NCBI RefSeq assembly: GCF_025244925.1
Contig: NZ_CP104275.1
Span: 2,232,001 to 2,296,000 of the forward strand
DNA length: 64,000 nt
Reading direction: 5' to 3'
DNA from: Arthrobacter zhaoxinii
Lineage (GTDB): Bacteria > Actinomycetota > Actinomycetes > Actinomycetales > Micrococcaceae
The notes below the pieces were generated by a model. The model made no database searches. It was not told where the DNA came from and worked only from the letters and a program-made list of their open reading frames with translations. Made by a program: the position numbers and the translations under genes. Below, in pieces: positions 8,993 to 18,440 of this stretch; within the stretch, counting starts at the first letter, position 1; every line of letters starts with the position of its first letter.

Positions 8993-11281
8993 ATGAAGCG
9001 CAGGAAGACCCGTACTATTTACTGCATGTTCCTTCACAGTTGCCAGAGCGCCAAAGAGAGTCTATCCGACGATGACAAGTTTGTAGCGCTAGAGCTTGGC
9101 GTACTGGACGACTTCATTTCTGTGCCGGGTCAAGGGGACTCACGGACACCACAGAATAGACATCTTGAGTATCTGGCGGCACTCCACTTTCGGGGAGAGG
9201 GCGACCTTGCTCTGGAGCTCTTAGAACGCGCGCTTGCATTGACCTCACACGAGTCCTTACCCACCGATGGCGCAACGGCATCCACAGTGCAACTACTTAT
9301 CTTCAAGGCAGAGCTGCTTATGGCGGCAAATTCATTCCCTGAGGCTGAATCAACTCTCCAGTATGCGGCTTCATTCAAGAGTTCGCCGCAAACGATCGCG
9401 GACATCGCCATTCTGCATACGAGAGCACTCGTCAACTCGTCTAGAAAGCCGTGCGCCCTGGCCGTGCTTGCGGCTGCCTGCGATTCCCTGACTCCCGAGA
9501 CGATACCGACCGAACTGGTCAGCACACTCGCCGCTCTACTCGTCGATCAGGGCGACTATGAACAGGCGGAAGGGATCCTCCGCGCCCACATCCACCAGCT
9601 GTCCGAAATACAGCCCGTCCGGCAACCCGACAATGCCGTCCTTTGCCGCGTGCAGCTTGCGTCCGTGCTGTTTGAACAGGGGAAATATGCTGAGACCATG
9701 GACACGCTGCGGCAGACGGATCCCGGCGACACTTCAGCTCCTCAGATCTTCAGCGACTTGTCCGACTATTACGCGGCTGCCTGCGGTGCCGTTTCCTCTG
9801 GAAAGCTGCTCTCCGAGTGCCTGAGTGCGTCAAAATTTCTTTCCCATACCGTTGACACAGATGCGGATAGCCTCCAGTTGTTCGCGGCTTTCAACTGGCT
9901 TCGATCGAGTGAGACCAGCAAAGACGCAATGCTGCGTGGTTTCCGCAATAGTGCGACTGTGGCCATCAGGCCTTTGGGTGAAATCTTCCACGCCAAGGAA
10001 CTTAGCCTTCAGGGTAACGCGTATGAGCGCTTAGCGAAGCGTGACTATGCCGGAGCCGTGGCCGCGTTCGAACAGCTTGAGAAGCTGCGGACAGAGGCAT
10101 CCCGCGGAGGAACTCTAATGGCGGTTTTAGATTCCAAGGCTCTGGCATTTTCCCTCGTCCAAGCGGGGCATTTCGGGGCTCTGGACGCCGTGCGCCGCGC
10201 CCGACGATATTCTCAGCTCCTCCTTGGTCTCGCGTCGGCCAACACCCTCTGGGCAGTCCTTGATGAAGCTCGGGTTCTGTTGGACCGGAACAAGACCGCA
10301 CCGGCCGGTGCTCTGGTCCGGCAAGCACTCTCCCGGGAGACACTGCCCAGCGATGCGCGGGAAGTGCTCTTGAGGCTGCAACTAGTCCTCATGGAGGTCA
10401 ACACTCGCTCGGGCCGAGTTCAGGAGAGTCTGAAATCGGCTGGGTCGTTGGCTTCCGCAGCTGCTGGTCTCCGAAGCACTGCTCCGGATTTGGAATTCAT
10501 CGTTCAGTATCAAGCTGCCGCGGCCAAGGCAGCAGCAGGCGACTTCGACACGGCTGAGCACGAGTTTGATGCACTGCGCCATGCTCTGGAAGGCGCGGCG
10601 AATGTACCCCCTGAGCTTACCCTCAAGGCCACCTACGGCCTGGCCCGGGTTATGCAACATCGCGGAGAGTACACCCACGCGCTTTCGCTGCTCCGCCCGC
10701 TGGCGGATGCATCATCCGCCATGAGTAAGCCACTGTCTCTGCGGATCCGCCGCAGGATCGCTGCATGTCACATGAGCCTAAATGAGTATTCGGCCGCCGC
10801 CCATGTCTACCGTTCCTGCGCGGACGACCTGAGTAATTGGGCCGGGGACAAAGATCCCGATTACCTGGATCTGCGTCTATCACAGGCGGACTGCCTGATG
10901 GCCTCCGGACAATACAAGCCGGCCCGGAAGATTTACCGCACGCTCTGGGAGATTCTTCACAAGGACTATGCAGGACGAGACCGTTTTTACATCAGGGCCG
11001 TAATGGGGAACGCGACGTGTCTGAGGAGGCTGAAAGACTATTCAGGTGCCGTGCTCAACTACCGTCGTGTTCACAATCTCGAGGCACGAACCGAGTTCAT
11101 GTCCCAAGAGGAGACTTTTGAGCTCGAAAAATGGCTTGCATGGAGCCTGGAAATGACGGGGGCACAAGAGGATGCCGCTCAGCACTACACCGAAGCGATC
11201 CATTTACTGGAGGAACTTGAGGCGGGGCGTAAGGACCTCCTCGAAGACCTCAGGTTCCGTGCGCTTTGCTGCATTGGATGA
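8993..11281 (+). CDS. Tetratricopeptide-repeat protein of unknown function
   Basis: The 762-residue product is almost entirely helical with many degenerate TPR units. Examples are GEGDLALELLERAL near the start, QYKPARKIYRTLWEIL and DYSGAVLNYRRVHNLEA near the end. I see no enzyme motif, signal peptide or membrane segment. The open frame extends upstream to 8876, but that would run into the divergent gene. The ATG at 8993 has AGGAAG 8 nt upstream, leaves an 87-nt divergent promoter gap and is preferred. TPR arrays are protein-docking scaffolds. Here the gene sits inside a glycopolymer locus and reads towards a GT2-TagF gene 80 nt downstream, so a scaffold for the polymer enzymes is possible but speculative. 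Confidence 0.7.
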   Translation: MKRRKTRTIYCMFLHSCQSAKESLSDDDKFVALELGVLDDFISVPGQGDSRTPQNRHLEYLAALHFRGEGDLALELLERALALTSHESLPTDGATASTVQLLIFKAELLMAANSFPEAESTLQYAASFKSSPQTIADIAILHTRALVNSSRKPCALAVLAAACDSLTPETIPTELVSTLAALLVDQGDYEQAEGILRAHIHQLSEIQPVRQPDNAVLCRVQLASVLFEQGKYAETMDTLRQTDPGDTSAPQIFSDLSDYYAAACGAVSSGKLLSECLSASKFLSHTVDTDADSLQLFAAFNWLRSSETSKDAMLRGFRNSATVAIRPLGEIFHAKELSLQGNAYERLAKRDYAGAVAAFEQLEKLRTEASRGGTLMAVLDSKALAFSLVQAGHFGALDAVRRARRYSQLLLGLASANTLWAVLDEARVLLDRNKTAPAGALVRQALSRETLPSDAREVLLRLQLVLMEVNTRSGRVQESLKSAGSLASAAAGLRSTAPDLEFIVQYQAAAAKAAAGDFDTAEHEFDALRHALEGAANVPPELTLKATYGLARVMQHRGEYTHALSLLRPLADASSAMSKPLSLRIRRRIAACHMSLNEYSAAAHVYRSCADDLSNWAGDKDPDYLDLRLSQADCLMASGQYKPARKIYRTLWEILHKDYAGRDRFYIRAVMGNATCLRRLKDYSGAVLNYRRVHNLEARTEFMSQEETFELEKWLAWSLEMTGAQEDAAQHYTEAIHLLEELEAGRKDLLEDLRFRALCCIG

Positions 11282-11361
11282 CGGATGTCTACCACGGACG
11301 TGCCAGCCGCCAGCTTCGCCCCAGCCAGTTCCAGAACTATTAACCTCAGGTGAGTTATAAC

Positions 11362-14100
11362 ATGACCAAAGGGCTTTTTTCAGTCGTCGTAGCGCTGTAC
11401 GGCGTAGAAGACTACGTGGATACCTTTTTCCAGTCTCTCGAGCGGCAGTCCTTCCCCTTCGCAGATCTCGACATCGTCGTAGTCGACGACGAGTCACCGG
11501 ACGGATCCTACGAAATCGTGAAAAGGTGGGCGCGCAAGTACCCCGGCGTTATCCGCCATACCACCCAGGTGAATGGCGGGCCCGGAGCCGCCCGTAATAC
11601 CGGTCTCGACATGGTTCGCAATGAATGGGTCACCTTTGCCGATCCTGATGACGCCCTCCAAGCGGACTACTTCCGAAACGTGGCCAACTTCCTTGAACGG
11701 GACACGAACAACAGTGCCGCGATGTTGACTACGCGAGTGATGATCTGGAACGAGAACCAACGACGGGTTACAGATACCCACCCGCTTCGGCGCAAGTATA
11801 TGTTCGGCGAGCGGCTCGTGGATCTTCGCAAGGAGCCCAATAACATTCAGCTCGGCGGCGCGTCCATCTTCCTTAAGCGTGCTGTCCTGGAAGCGGAGTC
11901 CCTCCGCTTCGATGAGAGGGTGAAGCCCACTTTCGAGGACGGCGAGTTCATTGGACGCTATCTGGGGTCATGCGAAGACCCAGTTGTCGGGTTGATTCCG
12001 TCCGCAAGGTACCTCTATCGCAAACGGGGAAATGGTACCTCCTTGGTGCAGAGTGGCTGGCAGGTTTCCGAACGCTATGACGACATCCTCAGATACGGAT
12101 ACCTAGGGCTCCTTGAGGGTTTGAAACGACGGACGGGCACGGTCCCGGTCTGGGCACAGAACATGGTCCTATACGACCTCCAGTGGTACTTCGCGGAGGA
12201 TCGCAGCATGAACAGCAAGACGGCGTGGATTAACGATGAGCAGAAGGAGACCTTCTTGGCGCTCCTGATGCGTGTCGTCGCCCATATAGACCGTGAAACC
12301 ATCGACACTTTTGCTGTCGTCCCGCTGGACTGGACGACCCGAGAAGCCTTGCTCGTGCGTTACAAAGGGCATGGCCTCAGCGTCCCCCGCGTTTTCAAGT
12401 GGTCAGCGGCCGGCCAATCACCGGCGCAGATCCTTTACACCTACTCCGGCACCACACCGTCAGAGCGGTTCCGGGTAAATGGCACCGAGGTCGAGCCCAC
12501 CCGCACCAAGACAGTCGCGTACAACTATTTTGGTCAAAATTTCTTCATGGCCCGCTCTGTTTGGTTGCCCACGGATGGGACAATCGAGGTCTGGCTGGAC
12601 GGCGAGTTTGTGCCTTTTGAGTCGCCCAAGCGGCCCGGGTGGACGCGTCCGTTGCCTGCCGAAGGAAAGTGCAAGCTTGGTCCGATCCGGAAGCCGGCGC
12701 GCCACTCCCTGCCTGCCTTGGGCGCGGTGGGGCGCCGTGTGCTCGCGCCAGCTAGTTCTATGGCGAAAAAACTGGACAACCGGTTGGGGATTGAGAGCAT
12801 CGTTTCCGGTACGGCCAAGTCTGCAGCGCTTAAAAACGTAGCGATCCGCGTAGCCCGGCGGAAGGTGCAGAGCGCGTTAGGCAATCGGCGTCACCAGGCA
12901 GACCAGAAAACAGTGGACTGGGCCCTGTCCCCCGCAAACGTCGCAAAGTTCAAGGACGCCTGGGTAATCATGGATAGAGTCGACCAAGCGGACGACAACG
13001 GTGAACACTTGTATCGCCACGTGGCAGCCAACCATCCGGAAGTGAACGCATGGTTCCTTCTGGATCGGACATCCTCTGACTGGAGCCGGCTTGAGTTGGA
13101 AGGGTTCAGGCTGGTGGAGTACGGTTCCCGGGCAGCTATCGCGCTTGTGCTAAACGCGGCGTACCTCATTTCCTCCGACGCAACTGCAGAAGTCCAGTAC
13201 CCGATCGGTCGCGGTCGTTACCCCATGTCTGACGCCAAAATCGTCTTTCTTCAGCACGGTGTCATTACTCAAGACCTTTCCCGATGGGTGAACCCCAAGC
13301 CCATATCGCTGTTCGTTACCTCAACCCGTCCGGAGTACGACTCTATTGCCGGCAACAACTCGCCATACAGATTTACCGACCGCGAGACCTGCCTTACGGG
13401 GCTTCCACGCTTTGATGCACTTCAGCAGAAGGCCTTGGCGACGCCCGTCGCGGAGCGCAATATTCTACTTGTCACCCCAACATGGCGCCAGGAACTGAAG
13501 ACAAAGGCAGGCCTGGCAACGACAAGTGAGGAGCGCCGAACGGTGCTCGAATCGTCAGAGTATGCCCGCAACTGGTTCGGACTGCTGCGAAGCCCTGAGT
13601 TGAAGGAATATGCCGATCACAACGGTCTCGAAATCGTCTACTTGCCGCATCCGTCCTTTGCGGATTTTGGCGAGATAGAGTTCCCCGATTACGTTCGAGT
13701 CCATCGTCGTGCCGACGGCAGCGTCCAGGATATTTTCGCCCGCTCACAGGTTGCATTGACTGACTACTCTTCCGTAGCTTTCGACCTCGCACTCATCGGG
13801 TCTCCATTGGTCTATTTCCATTTTGATCGAGGAGAAATCTTTAACGGCAAGCACAACTACCGCAAGGGGTACTTCGAATTCGACCGGGATGGACTTGGCC
13901 CCGTTGCTCTGAGCCCCGATGAGGTTATGCATCATCTGGCCGACTTGGCAGAACGTAACTTCGAGCGCGATGAGCTATATACCCTCCGGACTAAACAGGC
14001 TTTCGCTTACTTGGACGATGGCAACTCCGAACGGGTATTCCAAGCCATCAAGGCCTTGAACCAGCCGGAGTCTCCTAGCCCAGGCGGATCCGGGAACTGA
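11362..14100 (+). CDS. GT2 glycosyltransferase fused to CDP-glycerol glycerophosphotransferase
   Basis: The 912-residue protein repeats the layout of the gene at 2281-5034. An N-terminal GT2 domain carries VVALYGVEDYV, VVVDDESPDGS and ADPDDA; a C-terminal TagF-like domain carries LQHGVITQDLS near residue 629 and TDYSSVAFD near 799. Motif spacing is the same in both. The ATG at 11362 is chosen over an in-frame GTG at 11350 because AGGTGAG ends 7 nt before the ATG and the resulting N-terminus (MTKGLFSVVVALY) matches that of the paralogue. It probably builds or primes a sugar/polyol-phosphate wall polymer. Its 3' end overlaps the convergent gene by 26 nt. Donor and acceptor are unknown. Confidence 0.87.
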   Translation: MTKGLFSVVVALYGVEDYVDTFFQSLERQSFPFADLDIVVVDDESPDGSYEIVKRWARKYPGVIRHTTQVNGGPGAARNTGLDMVRNEWVTFADPDDALQADYFRNVANFLERDTNNSAAMLTTRVMIWNENQRRVTDTHPLRRKYMFGERLVDLRKEPNNIQLGGASIFLKRAVLEAESLRFDERVKPTFEDGEFIGRYLGSCEDPVVGLIPSARYLYRKRGNGTSLVQSGWQVSERYDDILRYGYLGLLEGLKRRTGTVPVWAQNMVLYDLQWYFAEDRSMNSKTAWINDEQKETFLALLMRVVAHIDRETIDTFAVVPLDWTTREALLVRYKGHGLSVPRVFKWSAAGQSPAQILYTYSGTTPSERFRVNGTEVEPTRTKTVAYNYFGQNFFMARSVWLPTDGTIEVWLDGEFVPFESPKRPGWTRPLPAEGKCKLGPIRKPARHSLPALGAVGRRVLAPASSMAKKLDNRLGIESIVSGTAKSAALKNVAIRVARRKVQSALGNRRHQADQKTVDWALSPANVAKFKDAWVIMDRVDQADDNGEHLYRHVAANHPEVNAWFLLDRTSSDWSRLELEGFRLVEYGSRAAIALVLNAAYLISSDATAEVQYPIGRGRYPMSDAKIVFLQHGVITQDLSRWVNPKPISLFVTSTRPEYDSIAGNNSPYRFTDRETCLTGLPRFDALQQKALATPVAERNILLVTPTWRQELKTKAGLATTSEERRTVLESSEYARNWFGLLRSPELKEYADHNGLEIVYLPHPSFADFGEIEFPDYVRVHRRADGSVQDIFARSQVALTDYSSVAFDLALIGSPLVYFHFDRGEIFNGKHNYRKGYFEFDRDGLGPVALSPDEVMHHLADLAERNFERDELYTLRTKQAFAYLDDGNSERVFQAIKALNQPESPSPGGSGN

Positions 14101-17100
14101 ATGCGAATGCAGTAGCCCGGCCTGCCGCAAATCCGTCATCTAGGGCAGCAAATGCCCTAGATGACGAATTCGCCCGTTTGGGTGAGCCCCGCAGCGCCGA
14201 GACCAGCTCCGCAGTCGTTGACACCAAAGGGACACTGGGTAGATCCGCCGCAGGATCCAGATACAATCCCCGCGAGTTCCGGTACTCCTCCAGGTCCGGA
14301 GCCAGCAGGTAGATTGGCCGGCCGAGCACCGCATAGTCGAAGACCGCGGAGGAATAGTCGGTCATCAGGACGTCGGACGCGAGATACAGGTCGTTGACCT
14401 CCGGGTAGTCGGTCACGTCAATCGCTGCGGGGTGCTCGTCGATCCGACGCTGGCCGGCGACGTTGTGATGGCCGCGGATCAGGAACGTGTACTCCGGTCC
14501 CAGACGCCGGCTGGCTTCGGCCACGTCCAGGAAACCCACCCAGTCCGAACGACCCGCAGCGTCCCGCACGGCGTCCCGCCAGGTGGGCGCGTAGAGCAGG
14601 ACCTTCTGCGCGGAAGGAATACCCAGCAACGCACGGACCCGTGCCCGGGTTTCGGGTGCCTCGGCGTCCAGCAGCGCATCGTTCCTCGGGTACCCCGCCG
14701 TCAGCACCTTCCCCGTGTAGCCGAGTGCCGCGGGCAGCGTCCGGGCGGCGAAGTCGTTCTGCGCCAGCAGCAGGTCCCACCATTGCGTTTCGCGTTCCAT
14801 CAGGTCCCGGTAGGACAGCGAGAGCAGACGCTGCGGAATGTCCAGGCCGATCTTCTTCAGCGGTGTCCCGTGCCAGGTCTGCAGATAGTACTGATTCGGT
14901 GACTTCCGGAAGTACCAAGGGAAGTTGTTGTTGTTCACCAACAGCCGCGCGGAAGCCAGCTTGTCGTACCACTGCGCAGATCCCTGCAGCAGCGGCACGG
15001 CATAGTCGGGAACGGGCACGGATAGGTCTGCAACGGACCAGTAGAGCGGTTCGTCGAAGCCTGAGCCGGCCAGGTAATCGGAAATGGCCCGCGGGCTGTC
15101 CGTGCAGCTCTTGCCGCCGAAGCTCTCGAAGAAGATCCCCGGGCAGGTCCGCCGCTGGGCGGCGGGCCCGAAGCTCGCACGCCGCAGCCGGTACTGGTGG
15201 AACGTTCCCGTCTCGTCATCGGCCAACGGCGCACCGATACTGACCGCCATCGCACCGGCGGATGTCCGCAGCCCGCGGATGCGCGCCCCCGGAAGCACCT
15301 CGGAGCGGAAGGCACGGGCTGTGCGTTCCTCGACGGCGACGGCAGGATCACCGGGACCTGCCGCTCCCCCGGTCCGTCGCACGCGCAGGGTGTAGGCACC
15401 CGACGGCGGCGCCGGCAGCGCCCTCCCCCACCGCTCGGTCGAGAGCGGAACACGAAGCCGGAGGGTCCCGTCCCGGACGTCCAGCACTTCGGCGGGCAGC
15501 GAGAAGCGTGCCGTCACCAGGGCGTACGCGGCACCTGCCGGACCGCCGTCGACGTCGATCTGCAACTCGTCCGCACCATCAACGGAGAGGGCAGCCAGTG
15601 ACGTGACTGCCGGACCGGGCGGGCGGGTCTCCCCCTGAACGACTGGCAGGGGAACTGTCCGCTCCACCCGGTGTCCGGCAATCTCCGCCCGCACCGTGAG
15701 TTCCGCGGCCGGTGCTTCCAGCTCCACGGTGAACGCAGATGCTGCATAACTGCAGTTCCGGTCGCCGGACAGGAGATCGATCTCCGGATCCGTCCAGCGG
15801 ATGAGCGGGAGTGCTGCGCCGGAAGCTCCGGCGGAGACCTGCAGCTCGACGGTATGGGTGCGCAGATCCACGTTGCGCAGATAGGCATGGCCGCTCACGG
15901 TCATTTTGCCCCCGGGGCCAGGCTGCGGTTCCCCCAGATGCACCTCCAGCTCAAGCCGGTTGGGCTGCACCTCCAGTAGGTCCCGGTCCACCGGTGTGGA
16001 AATCGCGTTCAGCAGCGGCGGCTCCGCAAAGATCCGTCCGCCGTCGAACGTCAGCGGGCTGGCGGTTCCGTTGTTGATCCGGTCCACCACGGCCCGCCGG
16101 ATGTCCTCCCACTGTCCGTCGGATGCAAGGTGCAGCAGGACCCGGGACTGCGGGTCGATCTGGGCAAGGTAGCCCCGGGCGGACGGATACAGCTCCTGAA
16201 GGCCGTCGCGGAGCAGCTCGCCGAACTCCACGGACGCATCGGGCACTTGTTCGATATACGGAATCAGGTCGGTTCCGAGCAGCCGCCGGTACCAGTGCCC
16301 CAGCACGGGTTCCGGCGCCTCCTTCCGGAACAGATCGGTGACGTCCCGGGCAACGGTCAGCCGGTCCTGCAGATCTTCCAGCAGGTGTTTGGCCTGCGTG
16401 ATGGAGGACCCGTCCTCACGGATCCGCCACCAGTAGACAACGGGGCTGAGGATGTCGAACCCCTCGGCCCGGAGGTAGGCGCGGCTGGTGGTTTCCTGGT
16501 CCTCGTAGCGGATGCCTTCCGGGATGGGCCCTACGCAGCGGTTCCAGAAGTCCCGGACAAATACCTTGTTCCACAGGAACACATCGTCAATCACCTCGGG
16601 GCAGTCGGCCAGCCGGACCCCTGTGCGCTGCTCCGAATGGATCCGCTCGGCCAGACGTACCGGGGTTCGTTTACTCCCGCGGATCCTGCCGTAGGACCCG
16701 ACGGAGAATTCGGACCCGCTGCGCGCCAGAGACGTGACCATGACGGCGTAGGCATCGGAGGGCACGACGTCGTCCGCGTCCGCAAAGGTGAGGAACCGGC
16801 CGGTGGCCGCGCGGATCCCCTCGTTGCGTGCGCGCCCGTTGCCGCCGTGGGGCAGCTTCACGAGGGTGATCCGCCGGTCATGCCGGGCGTAACCGGCGGC
16901 AAGGGCCGCCGTCCCGTCCGTGGAACCGTCATCCACCAGGATGATCTCCAGGTCCCGGTAGCTCTGCGTCACGAGGCTGGTCAGACACCGTTCCAGGTAC
17001 GGGGCAACGTTGTACATGGGAACGACGACGCTCAGCAGCCCGTGCCCCTCCGCACCGGCACCCGGGGCAGCCAGACGACGGAGCCGTGCCCGGAGCGCGG

Positions 17101-17152
17101 GGTGCAGTGAGCCGGCCAGGCCGCTCAGTGCACGGGCGGAAGCTTTCGGCAT
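14075..17152 (-). CDS. Large GT2 plus CDP-glycerol glycerophosphotransferase fusion
   Basis: The 1025-residue product starts at the ATG at 17152, one nucleotide after the TGA of the UDP-ManNAc dehydrogenase gene. The frame is open further upstream, but that part lies inside the neighbour. After a ~40-residue basic leader comes a GT2 domain (VVVPMYNVAPYLERCL, ILVDDGSTDGT, FADADD). A ~350-residue middle region has beta-rich character, and the C-terminal TagF-like domain carries TWHGTPLKKIG near residue 762 and TDYSSAVFD near 932. The middle region makes it longer than the other fusions. The middle and end resemble the truncated protein at the left edge. It is last in a tightly packed minus-strand run and probably extends a teichoic-acid-like chain. 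Confidence 0.88.
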   Translation of the reverse strand: MPKASARALSGLAGSLHPALRARLRRLAAPGAGAEGHGLLSVVVPMYNVAPYLERCLTSLVTQSYRDLEIILVDDGSTDGTAALAAGYARHDRRITLVKLPHGGNGRARNEGIRAATGRFLTFADADDVVPSDAYAVMVTSLARSGSEFSVGSYGRIRGSKRTPVRLAERIHSEQRTGVRLADCPEVIDDVFLWNKVFVRDFWNRCVGPIPEGIRYEDQETTSRAYLRAEGFDILSPVVYWWRIREDGSSITQAKHLLEDLQDRLTVARDVTDLFRKEAPEPVLGHWYRRLLGTDLIPYIEQVPDASVEFGELLRDGLQELYPSARGYLAQIDPQSRVLLHLASDGQWEDIRRAVVDRINNGTASPLTFDGGRIFAEPPLLNAISTPVDRDLLEVQPNRLELEVHLGEPQPGPGGKMTVSGHAYLRNVDLRTHTVELQVSAGASGAALPLIRWTDPEIDLLSGDRNCSYAASAFTVELEAPAAELTVRAEIAGHRVERTVPLPVVQGETRPPGPAVTSLAALSVDGADELQIDVDGGPAGAAYALVTARFSLPAEVLDVRDGTLRLRVPLSTERWGRALPAPPSGAYTLRVRRTGGAAGPGDPAVAVEERTARAFRSEVLPGARIRGLRTSAGAMAVSIGAPLADDETGTFHQYRLRRASFGPAAQRRTCPGIFFESFGGKSCTDSPRAISDYLAGSGFDEPLYWSVADLSVPVPDYAVPLLQGSAQWYDKLASARLLVNNNNFPWYFRKSPNQYYLQTWHGTPLKKIGLDIPQRLLSLSYRDLMERETQWWDLLLAQNDFAARTLPAALGYTGKVLTAGYPRNDALLDAEAPETRARVRALLGIPSAQKVLLYAPTWRDAVRDAAGRSDWVGFLDVAEASRRLGPEYTFLIRGHHNVAGQRRIDEHPAAIDVTDYPEVNDLYLASDVLMTDYSSAVFDYAVLGRPIYLLAPDLEEYRNSRGLYLDPAADLPSVPLVSTTAELVSALRGSPKRANSSSRAFAALDDGFAAGRATAFAFSSRIRLG
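14134..14166. terminator. Perfect 14-bp hairpin at the convergent gene junction
   Basis: CGTCATCTAGGGCA and its exact complement flank a 5-nt loop (GCAAA), with arms 14134-14147 and 14153-14166. It starts 33 nt after the stop of the rightward gene but lies within the last codons of the leftward gene. No T-run follows on either strand, so it would be a U-tract-less terminator or an RNA 3'-end stabiliser. Confidence 0.5.
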
Positions 17153-17153
17153 G

Positions 17154-18440
17154 TCAGGCCCGCCAGAATCCCCGGGTGTCCACAATCTTTTTGCCCGCCA
17201 ACTGCTCGGGGGTGATCTCCCGGAACGCGTCGTGGTCCACCAGGAGGACAACGACGTCGGCAGCGTCCACCGCGGCGTCGGTCCCTGTCAGGGAGACGTT
17301 TCCGAAGGCGGCCAGGTCCTCCGGCAGGTCGGACTCACTGAAGGGGGAGCCCACCACAATCCGGGCCCCGGGATTGGAATCCGCGAGCCGCCGCACAATC
17401 TCCACCGCGGGCGATTCGCGCATGTCGTCCACGTTTGCCTTGAACGCCAGGCCCAGGGCGGCGATGGTGGGGCTTTCGTGCCCTGCCATTGCGGACTCCA
17501 CGGCAGCCACCACGTGGTCCGGCTTCGCGTCGTTGACCTCGCGTGCGGTGCGGATCAGCCGGGAGTTCTCCGGGTCAGCGGACACGATGAACCAGGGGTC
17601 CACTGCGATGCAGTGGCCGCCCACGCCGGGGCCGGGTTGCAGGATGTTGACGCGCGGATGGTGGTTGGCCAGCTCGATCAGGTTCCACACGTCGATGCCG
17701 AGATTGCTGCTGATCACGGAGAGCTCGTTGGCGAAGGCGATGTTGACGTCGCGGTATGCGTTTTCCACCAGCTTGGCCATTTCCGCGGTGGCGGCGTCGG
17801 TCAGGTGGATGCCGCCCTGGCAGAAGGTGCTGTAGAGGGCGGCGGCCGCAGTGGCTGCCTCCGGGGTCAGTCCGCCGATGATGCGGTCATTCATAACCAG
17901 TTCGATCATGATCCGCCCGGGCAGGACCCGCTCAGGGCAGTGGGCGAAGAGAACCGTCGCCTCGCCGTCGTTCGCCTCCGCAGCCAGATCGGGGCGCAGG
18001 GCCAGGATGACGTCGGCCATCCGCTGGGTGGTTCCGGGAGGAGAAGTGGATTCCAGAATGACCAGGTTGCCGGGCTGGATCTGCGGAGCGATCTTCCGCG
18101 CCGCCTGCTCCACGTAGACCAGGTCCGCCGTCTTATCCTCGCGGAACGGAGTGGGGACGGCAACGATGTACGCGTCGGCCTGCGGGGTAGTCGACTGCGC
18201 TACGAGGTGGCCCTGGCTGACGGCGCCGGCCACATGGATTCCGAGGTCGGGTTCCACAAACGGCACGCGGCCTTCGTTCACGGCCTCCACCGTGTACGGG
18301 TTAACGTCAACGCCGATCACGTGCAGGCCCTTGCCCGCAAGGATGGCGGCGGTCGGCAGGCCGATGTAGCCCAGGCCGATGACGGCGACGGTGGCGACTG
18401 CCGTTGTGGTTTCGCCGGGGCTATATGTCTGTGTGTTCAT
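17154..18440 (-). CDS. wecC: UDP-N-acetyl-D-mannosamine 6-dehydrogenase (WecC type)
   Basis: The 428-residue enzyme should oxidise UDP-ManNAc to UDP-ManNAcA with two NAD+. It has the nucleotide-binding VAVIGLGYIGLP at the N-terminus, a central domain with TSPPGTT and AHCPERVLPGR, and the catalytic-Cys segment GVGGHCIAVDPW near residue 275. GGHCIAVDPWF favours UDP-ManNAc over UDP-glucose dehydrogenases. The ATG at 18440 is preferred because GGGGA lies 5 nt upstream; it overlaps the preceding gene by 20 nt. No UDP-GlcNAc 2-epimerase gene is seen in the window, so UDP-ManNAc must be made elsewhere. ManNAcA is a known teichuronic-acid sugar in Micrococcus, which fits the context. Confidence 0.85.
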   Translation of the reverse strand: MNTQTYSPGETTTAVATVAVIGLGYIGLPTAAILAGKGLHVIGVDVNPYTVEAVNEGRVPFVEPDLGIHVAGAVSQGHLVAQSTTPQADAYIVAVPTPFREDKTADLVYVEQAARKIAPQIQPGNLVILESTSPPGTTQRMADVILALRPDLAAEANDGEATVLFAHCPERVLPGRIMIELVMNDRIIGGLTPEAATAAAALYSTFCQGGIHLTDAATAEMAKLVENAYRDVNIAFANELSVISSNLGIDVWNLIELANHHPRVNILQPGPGVGGHCIAVDPWFIVSADPENSRLIRTAREVNDAKPDHVVAAVESAMAGHESPTIAALGLAFKANVDDMRESPAVEIVRRLADSNPGARIVVGSPFSESDLPEDLAAFGNVSLTGTDAAVDAADVVVLLVDHDAFREITPEQLAGKKIVDTRGFWRA

